DNA of 64,000 nucleotides, taken from the NCBI GenBank assembly GCA_023389255.1, contig JAEWER010000028.1, forward strand, positions 61,565-125,564. Reading direction: 5' to 3'. Both the position numbers and the translations under genes were made by a program. Shown piece by piece: positions 7,502 through 15,465 of this stretch. How positions within the stretch are numbered: the stretch's first letter is position 1; every line of letters starts with the position of its first letter. This DNA comes from Bacillota bacterium. GTDB taxonomy: Bacteria > Bacillota > Clostridia > Saccharofermentanales > DTU023. The notes under the pieces were generated by a model, which saw nothing but the letters and a program-made list of their open reading frames with translations, did no database searches and had not been told where the DNA came from.

Positions 7502-8689
7502 ATGGCAGAAAAAATAAATTACGCTGAGATGTCATTAGCAAAACATCAAGAGTGGAAGGGAAAGATTGAAGTTATCGCTACTTGTCCTGTTTCCAGCAAA
7601 CACGAATTAGCTTTAGCATACACGCCAGGCGTTGCTGAACCTTGTTTGCAGATTCAGAAGGATGTTGATAAATCCTACGAGTTAACACGCAGACACAACT
7701 TAGCCTTGGTAGTTACAGATGGTAGTGCTGTTTTAGGTCTTGGAGATATTGGGCCTGAGGCAGGCATGCCTGTTATGGAAGGTAAATGTGCTCTGTTTAA
7801 AGCATTTGGTGATGTAGATGCTTTCCCCTTATGCGTTAAATCACAAGACGTAGATACAATAGTAGAAACCATCTATCAAATTTCGGGCAGTTTTGCTGGC
7901 GTGAATTTAGAAGATATTGCAGCTCCGCGTTGTTTTGAAATTGAAGAGCGCCTAAAAGCTAAATGCGATATCCCCATTTTCCACGATGATCAACATGGTA
8001 CGGCTGTTGTAACTTTGGCTGGCTTAATCAATGCCTTGAAGATCGTAGGCAAAAAGATGGATGAGATCAAAGTCGTTATGAATGGCGCAGGTGCAGCTTC
8101 GATTGCTATTAGCAAATTGTTGTTATCAGCCGGTGTAAAAGATCTTATTTTGTGCGATCGCAAAGGGGTAATTTATAAAGGTCGTACCGAGGGCATGAAT
8201 AAGTATAAAGAGCAGATGGCAGAGATTAGTAATCCACGTCAAATCAAAGGCTCTTTAGCTGATGCTCTAGTGGGTGCTGATGTGTTTGTTGGCGTATCAG
8301 CTGCTGGCGCAGTTTCTCAAGATATGGTTCGTTCAATGAATAAAGATGCTATCGTTTTCGCTTGTGCCAACCCCATTCCAGAAATCTATCCAGACGAAGC
8401 TAAAGAAGCTGGTGCCGCTGTTACAGCAACAGGCAGATCAGACTTCGCTAACCAAATCAATAATGTTTTAGCATTCCCAGGTATTTTCCGCGGAGCATTT
8501 GATGTGCGTGCTAAGGACATTAACCAAGAAATGAATGTGGCAGCAGCTCATGCTATCGCCTCACTAGTTGGGGATGATGAATTAAATCCTGAGCACATCA
8601 TGCCAGATGCTTTTGATCCAAGAGTTAAAGAAGTAGTGGCTAAAGCGGTAGCAGAGGCAGCTATTAAGACAGGCGTGAATCGTATCTAA
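7502..8689 (+). CDS. NAD(P)-dependent malic enzyme (short bacterial type)
   Basis: A 395-residue enzyme that oxidatively decarboxylates malate to pyruvate and CO2. It has Y40 in LAYTPGVAEPC, the VTDGSAVLGLGDIGPEAG stretch (71-88), the general base K95 in MEGKCALFK, metal ligands E137 and D138, the PIFHDDQHGTAVV motif (158-170) and a Rossmann MNGAGAAS (193-200). Length and order fit the single-domain malic enzymes of Bacillota, without the phosphotransacetylase-like tail of MaeB. The gene follows iolB by 32 bases and is closed by a terminator, so it is the last gene of the catabolic operon. NAD or NADP preference cannot be told by eye. Confidence 0.93.
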   Translation: MAEKINYAEMSLAKHQEWKGKIEVIATCPVSSKHELALAYTPGVAEPCLQIQKDVDKSYELTRRHNLALVVTDGSAVLGLGDIGPEAGMPVMEGKCALFKAFGDVDAFPLCVKSQDVDTIVETIYQISGSFAGVNLEDIAAPRCFEIEERLKAKCDIPIFHDDQHGTAVVTLAGLINALKIVGKKMDEIKVVMNGAGAASIAISKLLLSAGVKDLILCDRKGVIYKGRTEGMNKYKEQMAEISNPRQIKGSLADALVGADVFVGVSAAGAVSQDMVRSMNKDAIVFACANPIPEIYPDEAKEAGAAVTATGRSDFANQINNVLAFPGIFRGAFDVRAKDINQEMNVAAAHAIASLVGDDELNPEHIMPDAFDPRVKEVVAKAVAEAAIKTGVNRI

Positions 8690-8721
8690 GCTGCTTAGTT
8701 AATTACAAAATTTATCATAGA

Positions 8722-8752
8722 AATAGCAAAGATTTAGGTCTTTGCTATTTTT
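8722..8752 (+). terminator. Terminator ending the catabolic operon
   Basis: An 11-bp perfect stem (8722-8732 with 8739-8749), a 6-base loop and a T run. It lies between the malic enzyme and rplU genes. The -35 box of the next promoter falls within its descending arm. Confidence 0.88.
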
Positions 8753-8770
8753 GTGTTGATAGAGTACAAT
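8742..8770 (+). promoter_or_regulatory. Sigma-A-type promoter for rplU-prp-rpmA
   Basis: TTGCTA (8742-8747), a 17-base spacer and TACAAT (8765-8770). The predicted start near 8777 leaves a leader of about 80 bases ahead of rplU. Confidence 0.6.
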
Positions 8771-8776
8771 AGCCAG

Positions 8777-8850
8777 AGCGACCGCATGCGAATGGTCAGA
8801 AGATGCATTCCGGCACACCATTCGTGGCGAGACTGTTTATACAGGGAGGA
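8777..8850 (+). ncRNA. Probable ribosomal protein L21 leader
   Basis: The untranslated region before rplU holds a perfect 8-bp inverted repeat (8789-8796 with 8817-8824) with a 20-base loop, followed by a GGGAGGA ribosome site at 8844-8850. Bacillota often carry a structured L21 leader here for feedback control. The placement fits, but I could not test the fold against the family model. Confidence 0.5.
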
Positions 8851-8854
8851 AAAT

Positions 8855-9166
8855 ATGTACGCGATTATTAAAACTGGTGGCAAACAGTATAAAGTAGCTG
8901 AAGGTGACACTCTGTTCGTAGAGAAGTTAGAAGCTCAAGCTGGTGACACCGTCGTTTTCGAACAAGTATTAGCAATTGGTAAGGAAGATGGTTTGACTTT
9001 AGGTAAACCTTTTGTTGAAGGTGCTAAGGTTACAGCTGAAGTTACCAAGCACGGTAAAGCCAAGAAGATTCTGGTCATGAAATATCGTCCCAAGAAAGGC
9101 TATCGTAGAACCCAAGGTCATCGTCAGCCTTACACCAAAGTGGAGATTAAAGGCATTCAAGCTTAA
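8855..9166 (+). CDS. rplU: 50S ribosomal protein L21
   Basis: A 103-residue ribosomal protein that begins MYAIIKTGGKQYKVAEGD and contains KYRPKKGYRRTQGHRQPYT, the conserved C-terminal rRNA-binding stretch of bL21. Starting at the in-frame upstream ATG (8753) would read through the leader structure and add 34 unrelated residues, so ATG 8855, with GGGAGGA in front, is chosen. The stop overlaps the prp start at TAATG. Confidence 0.97.
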   Translation: MYAIIKTGGKQYKVAEGDTLFVEKLEAQAGDTVVFEQVLAIGKEDGLTLGKPFVEGAKVTAEVTKHGKAKKILVMKYRPKKGYRRTQGHRQPYTKVEIKGIQA

Positions 9167-9495
9167 TGATCAGAGTTCGGTATAGCAGAGACCAACAAGG
9201 TCATATTACAACCTTAAAAATTTCGGGTCATGCTGCTTATGCTGAACATGGACAAGACATTGTTTGTAGTGCAGTCAGTGTTTTAGTCCAGACGGTAATC
9301 TATGAATTAGAACGCTATCAAATCAAATTTGATTATCGTATAGCCAGCGGTGATGTAGAAATAAATCTTGATTTTCAAGAGTTGAATGAAAGAGAAACAC
9401 TGCAGGCAGACACCTTGTTAGAAGCCTGTGTTAATGGTATCAGGCAAGTAAGACTAGCAAGCGGTGCATCATATATCGATGACGAGGAGGAATAA
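9166..9495 (+). CDS. prp: Ribosomal-processing cysteine protease Prp
   Basis: A 109-residue protease with the Prp signature: H22 in SGHAAYAEHG and C34 in DIVCSAVSVL, the same spacing as the studied staphylococcal enzyme. Prp removes the N-terminal extension of ribosomal protein L27 before its assembly into ribosomes. The gene lies between rplU and rpmA, with a TAATG overlap on one side and two bases on the other. The rpmA product in this window does carry the extension that Prp cuts, so enzyme and substrate match. Confidence 0.95.
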   Translation: MIRVRYSRDQQGHITTLKISGHAAYAEHGQDIVCSAVSVLVQTVIYELERYQIKFDYRIASGDVEINLDFQELNERETLQADTLLEACVNGIRQVRLASGASYIDDEEE

Positions 9496-9497
9496 CC

Positions 9498-9779
9498 ATG
9501 AAGCTATTTGATTTACAGTTATTTGCAAGTAAAAAAGGTGTAGGTAGCACCAAGAACGGTCGTGATTCTCACTCTAAGCGTTTAGGCGCTAAGAAAGGTG
9601 ACGGTCAACACTGTCTAGCTGGCAATATTATTTATCGTCAACGTGGTACTAAGATCCACCCAGGTGCCAATGTAGGCATGGGTAAAGATAACACTTTATT
9701 TGCTCTGATCGACGGTCAAGTTCGTTATACCAGAAAAAATCGCCGTCAAACACAAGTAAGTGTTGTTGCTTATAACTAA
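9498..9779 (+). CDS. rpmA: 50S ribosomal protein L27 with a cleavable N-terminal extension
   Basis: A 93-residue bL27 whose mature start (SKKGVGSTKNGRDS) is preceded by the ten residues MKLFDLQLFA. This extension with the LQLFA end is the Prp cleavage signal known from Bacillota, and cleavage is expected after A10. Mature L27 has an N-terminal arm that reaches the peptidyl-transferase centre, which is why removal matters. Two hairpins with T runs follow the gene. Confidence 0.97.
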   Translation: MKLFDLQLFASKKGVGSTKNGRDSHSKRLGAKKGDGQHCLAGNIIYRQRGTKIHPGANVGMGKDNTLFALIDGQVRYTRKNRRQTQVSVVAYN

Positions 9780-9805
9780 GCAATACTTGTTGAGATGAAT
9801 AATTA

Positions 9806-9836
9806 AAACCACAGATTTTTCTGTAGTTATGTTTTT
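9806..9836 (+). terminator. First hairpin terminator after rpmA (one mismatch)
   Basis: A 9-bp stem with one mismatch (9806-9814 with 9819-9827), a short T-rich loop and a T run further on. It is weaker than the next hairpin; the two stand in tandem. Confidence 0.45.
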
Positions 9837-9839
9837 GGA

Positions 9840-9860
9840 GCCAGCATTAGCTGGCTTTTT
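9840..9860 (+). terminator. Second hairpin terminator, directly before obg
   Basis: GCCAGC (9840-9845), loop ATTA, GCTGGC (9850-9855), then five T bases. It lies 20 bases before the obg start, so obg depends on read-through or on a weak promoter that I do not see. Confidence 0.65.
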
Positions 9861-9879
9861 ATGTATTAGCAGAGGTTTT

Positions 9880-11151
9880 ATGTTTTTTGATCATGTAAAA
9901 ATTGAGGTATTTGCTGGCAATGGTGGTGATGGTCACACATCTTTCCGTCGTGAAAAATATATCCCGGATGGTGGTCCAGATGGTGGCGACGGTGGTAATG
10001 GTGGCAGTGTAGTACTTGAAGCTACTAGTAGCAAAAACACTTTGGCTGATTTTCGTTTTCGTAAACATTTTAAAGCGGGGCATGGCAAACCAGGTGGTAG
10101 ACAAAAGATGCATGGTGCATCTGCTCCTGATCTAGTTATTCCGGTACCTTGTGGCACTTTGGTGCTAGATGCCACAACTGATGAACTCTTAGCAGATTTA
10201 GTAAAAGAGGGAGATCGTGTTGTGGTTGCTAAAGGTGGCAAAGGGGGCATTGGTAATGTTCACTTTAAGACATCTACCAGACAAGCACCTAAATTTGCGC
10301 GAGCTGGTGTGTTAGGTGAAATTAAACAGATTAAATTGGAGTTAAAGTTAGTTGCTGATGTTGGTTTAATAGGTTTACCTAATGCAGGAAAATCCACTCT
10401 TTTGTCAGTTTTGACCAAAGCGAAGCCCAAAATTGCTGATTATCCTTTCACGACCATTGAGCCACAACTAGGAGTTGTAAGCTACGATTACAAAACTTTT
10501 GTTTTAGCTGATATACCTGGCTTGATCGAGGGAGCAGCTGATGGTGTTGGTTTAGGACATGATTTTTTGCGACATATCGAACGCAATAAGATGTTTATTC
10601 ACGTAGTTGATCTAAGTGCGGGCGATGTGGAGCATGTGCTCAATGATATCAAGTTGATTGAAGCAGAATTACGTGCTTATGATGACAATTTGTTAGAGAG
10701 ACCACGCTACTTAGCACTCAATAAATATGAATTAGTTGAGCCACAGTTCATTGAAAAGCTTGAATGCGAGCTAAAATCACAGGGCTACGAACAAGTTTTT
10801 GTGATCAGCGCAGCTATGCGCAAAGGAACGACAGAGTTGGTGAGTAAGGTAATTGAGATTATCGCTAGCTTGCCTGAACCAGTGTTTAAGATTGAACAAT
10901 CAGAATTTAAGGAGTTTAAGTTTGAACCTAAACAACTGTTTCAAGTTAAAAGAGAGAATCATTATTTCTTGGTATACGGTGAATGGATCGAAAGAGTGGT
11001 ACGTTCTATCAACTTAGAAGATCCTGAATCTTTCCATTATTTTCAGCGCTTGTTAGTCAAACAACAAGTAATAAAGCAACTAAAAGACATTGGTCTTAAG
11101 GAGGGGGATTTAGTCAAGATCGGTAATCTTGAGTTTGAGTGGAAAGATTAA
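9880..11151 (+). CDS. obg: GTPase Obg/CgtA
   Basis: A 423-residue ribosome-associated GTPase used in 50S assembly and stress control. The glycine-rich Obg fold fills residues 1-158 (GGPDGGDGGNGGSVVLEA), then comes the G domain with GLPNAGKS (165-172), the TT switch near 191-192 and DIPGLIEGA (211-219), and a C-terminal OCT domain from about 345. The G4 motif reads NKYE (281-284) where NKxD is usual, a mild departure in the guanine-specificity loop. An upstream in-frame ATG at 9829 overlaps the terminator and adds 17 residues unlike Obg; ATG 9880, preceded by AGAGG, begins with the family-typical start. Confidence 0.96.
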   Translation: MFFDHVKIEVFAGNGGDGHTSFRREKYIPDGGPDGGDGGNGGSVVLEATSSKNTLADFRFRKHFKAGHGKPGGRQKMHGASAPDLVIPVPCGTLVLDATTDELLADLVKEGDRVVVAKGGKGGIGNVHFKTSTRQAPKFARAGVLGEIKQIKLELKLVADVGLIGLPNAGKSTLLSVLTKAKPKIADYPFTTIEPQLGVVSYDYKTFVLADIPGLIEGAADGVGLGHDFLRHIERNKMFIHVVDLSAGDVEHVLNDIKLIEAELRAYDDNLLERPRYLALNKYELVEPQFIEKLECELKSQGYEQVFVISAAMRKGTTELVSKVIEIIASLPEPVFKIEQSEFKEFKFEPKQLFQVKRENHYFLVYGEWIERVVRSINLEDPESFHYFQRLLVKQQVIKQLKDIGLKEGDLVKIGNLEFEWKD

Positions 11152-11181
11152 GAAGTGGAGTCGTGAGATAAGGAAGAGAGT

Positions 11182-12966
11182 ATGCGACAATTCTTTAATT
11201 ATTTTAAGCGTTTGTATGGTCAGCCAGAGCGCTTGGCACAAATAGGAGTTTGGTTTGCTCTGACCATCGCTTTAGAAGTAACCATTCCCTTAGTGGTGGG
11301 ATGGATTATTGATTTATTGCAAGCAGGTTCAGGCACTAATATTCCTGCAATTATCAAAAGACTGTTTTCGCCAGCAAGTGGCAAGGAAGCGCTGTTTCAT
11401 AACCTGATTGTTTTGATTGGTATTTATTTACTGATCATTACGTTGAGAATGTTTATTTCCTACTGGCGGATGGTTACTTGTTATCTGTATCGCAATACAG
11501 CTCTATTGCGCTTGCGTGATAAATTCTTTAGCAAAATCCAAGATGCCACGATGAGCTGGTTACAAAGCAACAATACTGGCGATTTGGTGCAACGAGCCAC
11601 TACCGATATGAAAGAAGTAGGTAATTTTGTTACTAATGGTATTCTGGCCATTGTCAGGCAGATAGCATTTCTCATTATTACCATTTGTATCATGTTGATT
11701 TTAGATTGGCATATTGCACTTATCTGTGTGTTGCTACTACCGCTTGAGCTATATCTAGTCTATATCTTTTCGGTTAAATTAAATGCTTTGTGGCAGGGGT
11801 ATGAAGAAGCTGATTCAGCCATCGTTAATTACTTACAGCAATATTTTTCGGGTATACGAGTGGTTAAAGCTTTTGGCAATCAACAATTTGAAGAACAAAA
11901 TTATGAACATCTCAATAGCAATTTACGTCAGGCAGAATATAAGACAATTTTACCCAGTGTCATGATGGGTTTTTGTACTGCGCTCATTCAGTCGACTTTA
12001 GATGTCAGCGTTTTAGCCTATGGCTTATATCGAGCAGCCAATGGCGAGATTACTCTAGGTGAACTGGTGGTATTTATGCGTTACACCTACGAAGTATCAG
12101 AGAACACACGTTTCCTATTCTTTAATCTGATGAATTCGGTGCGCATTATTGTATCCATGAGACGTCTGGATGAAGTGCTTATTGCAGAGGAAGAACCAGA
12201 TGAGAGCGCACTAAAACAAGTTCATTTACAGGGAAATATCACCTTTGAACATGTCGATTTCTGCTATCCCCAAAGTGAAAGACAAGTTTTAACGGATATC
12301 AATTTAGAAATTAAAGCAGGTGAAACGGTGGGCTTTTTTGGAGCTACAGGTTCAGGTAAGAGCACCATGTTATTACTTCTACAAAAGCTTTACCAACCAT
12401 CAGCTGGTCAAATTAAATTTGATGGTATACCGCTAGATGAGATTGATAGAACTTGCCTGCGCAAGCAAATAACTATCAATTTCCAAGATGCCTTTATTTT
12501 TTCTCGTCCTTTAGCCGACAACATACGCTTATCTTATCCCGAAATGAGTGATGAAGAAGTAAGGCACTATGCACATTTAGCGCAACTAGATAAAGAAGTG
12601 GAGCGCTTTACTGATGGTTATCAAACCATGATAGGTGAGCGCGGTGTAACACTTTCGGGTGGTCAGAAGCAACGCTTAGCGATAGCAAGAACGCTTACGC
12701 GCAAAAGTAAAATTGTTGCTTTTGATGATTCTTTATCGGCAGTAGACATGCAAACAGAGCAGAAATTGCGACAGTTGATCAATGAGGAAAGTGAGAAAAG
12801 CACCACAATCATCGTGTCACATCGTGTGGCAAGCTTATTGAATGCAGATAAGGTAGTGGTCTTTGATCATGGGCGAATAGTAGAGGTGGGTACACCTCAA
12901 GAATTGATTGCAGGTACAGGTTTATTTGCCAGAATTTACGACATGCAACAAAAGTATGCGAGGTAA
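11182..12966 (+). CDS. ABC exporter half-transporter with variant ATP site (YheI/BmrC-like)
   Basis: A 594-residue half-transporter: a six-helix exporter membrane domain (about 1-320) and a C-terminal ATPase. The Walker A is GATGSGKST (about 387-395), the signature LSGGQKQR is canonical, and Walker B reads IVAFDDSLSAVD, with Asp where the catalytic Glu should be. This pattern marks the subunit with the inactive site in heterodimeric exporters such as BmrC/BmrD. The partner gene begins two bases downstream. Such pairs export drugs or lipids, but the substrate here cannot be predicted. Confidence 0.9.
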   Translation: MRQFFNYFKRLYGQPERLAQIGVWFALTIALEVTIPLVVGWIIDLLQAGSGTNIPAIIKRLFSPASGKEALFHNLIVLIGIYLLIITLRMFISYWRMVTCYLYRNTALLRLRDKFFSKIQDATMSWLQSNNTGDLVQRATTDMKEVGNFVTNGILAIVRQIAFLIITICIMLILDWHIALICVLLLPLELYLVYIFSVKLNALWQGYEEADSAIVNYLQQYFSGIRVVKAFGNQQFEEQNYEHLNSNLRQAEYKTILPSVMMGFCTALIQSTLDVSVLAYGLYRAANGEITLGELVVFMRYTYEVSENTRFLFFNLMNSVRIIVSMRRLDEVLIAEEEPDESALKQVHLQGNITFEHVDFCYPQSERQVLTDINLEIKAGETVGFFGATGSGKSTMLLLLQKLYQPSAGQIKFDGIPLDEIDRTCLRKQITINFQDAFIFSRPLADNIRLSYPEMSDEEVRHYAHLAQLDKEVERFTDGYQTMIGERGVTLSGGQKQRLAIARTLTRKSKIVAFDDSLSAVDMQTEQKLRQLINEESEKSTTIIVSHRVASLLNADKVVVFDHGRIVEVGTPQELIAGTGLFARIYDMQQKYAR

Positions 12967-12968
12967 GA

Positions 12969-14804
12969 ATGTCAGAAACTAAAACGTTAAGTGTTAAAAG
13001 AAATCAAGACACTATCCGCGCAGAGCATAAACTTGTCATGTGGTGGAAGATATGGCAAATTATCGGTGCTCCCACTGGCATGATGGCTTCAGTGATTATG
13101 GTGCACTTGTTGAGTGGTGTTTTGAATTATTACTATATAACGACACAAGCAGATCTATTCAATAAAGTTAGTACGGGTGAAATAGTTAATATCAATGTGT
13201 CCTTCTATATATTTTTAGGTGTAGGATACGTGCTTTTAACTCTGTTATTCAATGTGAGTGAAAATTACATCACGCGCAGAATTTGCCAGCAAAGTGGTTA
13301 TAATTTGCGCAAAGCAATGTTCACGCATGTGCAACAGTTAGATTTTGAATATTTTGATCACAATTCAGTGGGTAATTTGATTGCTCGTACCAACTCCGAT
13401 ATTGACCCGATTATCATGTTTATCGCGTATGGACCTAATGAGTTAACCGTGGTGTTATCTATTGTTGTGAGCTCAATTGCAGTCGGTTACCGTTATGACT
13501 GGAAGATAGGTTTATTTATGAGCCTAGCGGTGGCTATAGGCTTTATCATTACCTACTATTTAAGTTACTTCACCGTACGTGACCAGCGTGAACTTATGCC
13601 GATTGGTTCAGAACTAAATGCCACATTAGGTGAAGGTATCAACGCTGTCGTTACCAGTAAATCTCTTAACAGACAGGCCTTGAACAAAGCTGAATTTGCG
13701 GAGATCTCACAGAGACATTTTGCTGTATCCATGCACTTTCATCGCACTTTTTCCAAGATGCTAGCTGCTTTGACTTTTACAGCTGCTCTAATTGCCGGTG
13801 GTGTATTGCTTTTGCAGATGGGTGGTCTTCGATCTGGAACCATAGCGGTAGGTACGCTGTATGCTACCTTTACGGCATCATTACGCTTGGGAGCACCTTT
13901 TGATATTGCGAGTTACTGGTTGGGCGAATACAGTAGGGCTAGAGCGGGTGTCGAGCGAGTGATTGGTCTGTTGGAACAACCTGTCAAAATTGGTGATTCA
14001 GAAGAAGTCTTAGCACGCTATGGAGCTAGACAAGGTGAGGGTAAAGAGCCGTGGCCGAAAATGCGAGGAGAGATTGAATTTAAACAAGTTAATTTCTCGT
14101 ATGTTCCAGAAGAGCCTATATTGGAGAACTTTAATCTGACAGTTCCTGCAGGATCTACAATTGCCATTGTTGGTAGGACTGGTGCAGGTAAATCGACGTT
14201 GGTCAATTTAATATGTCGTTTTTATCAGTTGAACAGTGGTGAAATAACTATTGATGGCCACAATATCGAACAGATGCCGTTGAACTGGATTTATCACAAC
14301 TTGGGTTATGTGTTGCAATCTCCTTATTTATTTGAGGGTACGATTGCCGAGAATATTCGTTACGGTAGAAATGAGGCAAGTGATGCTGAAGTGGAAGTAG
14401 CTGCGCGTTTAGTAGATGCACATCAATTCATTACTGAATTGCCGGATGGTTATAATTCACAAGTTGGTGAAGGTGGTAAATTATTGTCCAGCGGTCAAAG
14501 ACAATTGATCTCTTTTGCGCGTGCAGTCTTAACCGATCCACGCCTATTTATTTTGGATGAGGCTACTTCTTCAATTGATGCTGAATCTGAAAGAGTTATT
14601 CATCATGCTATCCAAAACATGATGAAAGATAGAACATCGTTCATCATCGCACACCGACTATCAACGGTAGAAGAAGCAGATAAAATCTTGGTGATGCATA
14701 ATGGTAAAATCATTGAGTCGGGTACCCACCAAGAATTGCTAGAACTAGGTGGATACTACTTCAATCTTTATCAAGATCAATTTGTGGCAGGAAGCAGTGA
14801 ATAG
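12969..14804 (+). CDS. ABC exporter half-transporter, catalytic partner (YheH/BmrD-like)
   Basis: A 611-residue exporter half with a membrane domain (about 25-330) and an ATPase carrying Walker A GRTGAGKST (about 401), Walker B LFILDEATSSID with the catalytic Glu, and the H-switch IIAHRLST. Its signature is LSSGQRQ instead of LSGGQ. Since each site pairs one subunit's Walker motifs with the other's signature, the first subunit's Asp meets this altered signature at one weak site, and this subunit's complete Walker B meets the good signature. That is the expected layout of an asymmetric heterodimer. The end overlaps the next gene. Confidence 0.9.
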   Translation: MSETKTLSVKRNQDTIRAEHKLVMWWKIWQIIGAPTGMMASVIMVHLLSGVLNYYYITTQADLFNKVSTGEIVNINVSFYIFLGVGYVLLTLLFNVSENYITRRICQQSGYNLRKAMFTHVQQLDFEYFDHNSVGNLIARTNSDIDPIIMFIAYGPNELTVVLSIVVSSIAVGYRYDWKIGLFMSLAVAIGFIITYYLSYFTVRDQRELMPIGSELNATLGEGINAVVTSKSLNRQALNKAEFAEISQRHFAVSMHFHRTFSKMLAALTFTAALIAGGVLLLQMGGLRSGTIAVGTLYATFTASLRLGAPFDIASYWLGEYSRARAGVERVIGLLEQPVKIGDSEEVLARYGARQGEGKEPWPKMRGEIEFKQVNFSYVPEEPILENFNLTVPAGSTIAIVGRTGAGKSTLVNLICRFYQLNSGEITIDGHNIEQMPLNWIYHNLGYVLQSPYLFEGTIAENIRYGRNEASDAEVEVAARLVDAHQFITELPDGYNSQVGEGGKLLSSGQRQLISFARAVLTDPRLFILDEATSSIDAESERVIHHAIQNMMKDRTSFIIAHRLSTVEEADKILVMHNGKIIESGTHQELLELGGYYFNLYQDQFVAGSSE

Positions 14805-15465
14805 TGCACCAATCACAACTGAATTATTGCTTTTAGCTTTATTGCAATTAAAGCCTGGTATTACTGCGGAGCAGCTGAAAGAACTAGCTGTTAGCTCTTT
14901 GTATACGAACTATTTTGAAGCATCTGAAGCATTACATCTGTTAAGGCAACAGAAGTTAGTAAATCGTTATTTACCGGAGGAGAATACTTGTAAGGAGTTT
15001 GATGCTACAGGTAAGCCCATTGCTTGTTTGGAATTAACAGAGCAAGGTGAAGCTGTGTTGAATACTCTGAGTGAACAGATACCTTCACCCATACAAAGCT
15101 TTTTAAAACGTCTAGTGCAGAGACAAAATTACCAAGAAGATATTAAAGCCACGTTTGAGCCTGATCTCAAACGTGGTTACCAACTTTATCTACAACAAGC
15201 TGGTAATTTTGGCGATATTATTCGTTTGCAAATCAATGTGCCCAATGTTGAACTGGCGCAAAAATATGCAAAGGTATGGCCCAAAAGTGTAGAAGAGATT
15301 TATGCATCAATTTTGCAGATTTTGCATAACAATGCTGCCGAACTAGCGTTAAATCAACAACAAATACTTACTGAAGCAGGTGAGTTGAGTGTGAAAGAAA
15401 GCATTCCCACATTTGATACCAGCAGACAAGTTGATTTGAATTGGAAGGAAACAGATCATGAATGA
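14797..15465 (+). CDS. DUF4364-like protein, function unknown
   Basis: About 222 residues with no signal peptide or membrane segment. The N-terminal half resembles a winged-helix fold, and the SLYTNYFEASEALHLLRQQ stretch with a following LELTEQGEAVLNTL resembles the DUF4364 family of small clostridial proteins, which look like PadR- or MarR-type DNA-binding domains. The C-terminal half (about 110-222) is charged and unrecognised. GTG 14797, eight bases inside the ABC gene end and preceded by AGGAAG, is taken as the start. An ATG at 14749 would lie deeper inside the transporter gene. It sits in a translationally coupled string with the exporter and the MscS gene. Confidence 0.6.
   Translation: MNSAPITTELLLLALLQLKPGITAEQLKELAVSSLYTNYFEASEALHLLRQQKLVNRYLPEENTCKEFDATGKPIACLELTEQGEAVLNTLSEQIPSPIQSFLKRLVQRQNYQEDIKATFEPDLKRGYQLYLQQAGNFGDIIRLQINVPNVELAQKYAKVWPKSVEEIYASILQILHNNAAELALNQQQILTEAGELSVKESIPTFDTSRQVDLNWKETDHE

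Noticed and set aside
8753..8854. Upstream ATG for rplU
   Set aside because: The added 34 residues read through the structured leader and have no L21 likeness.
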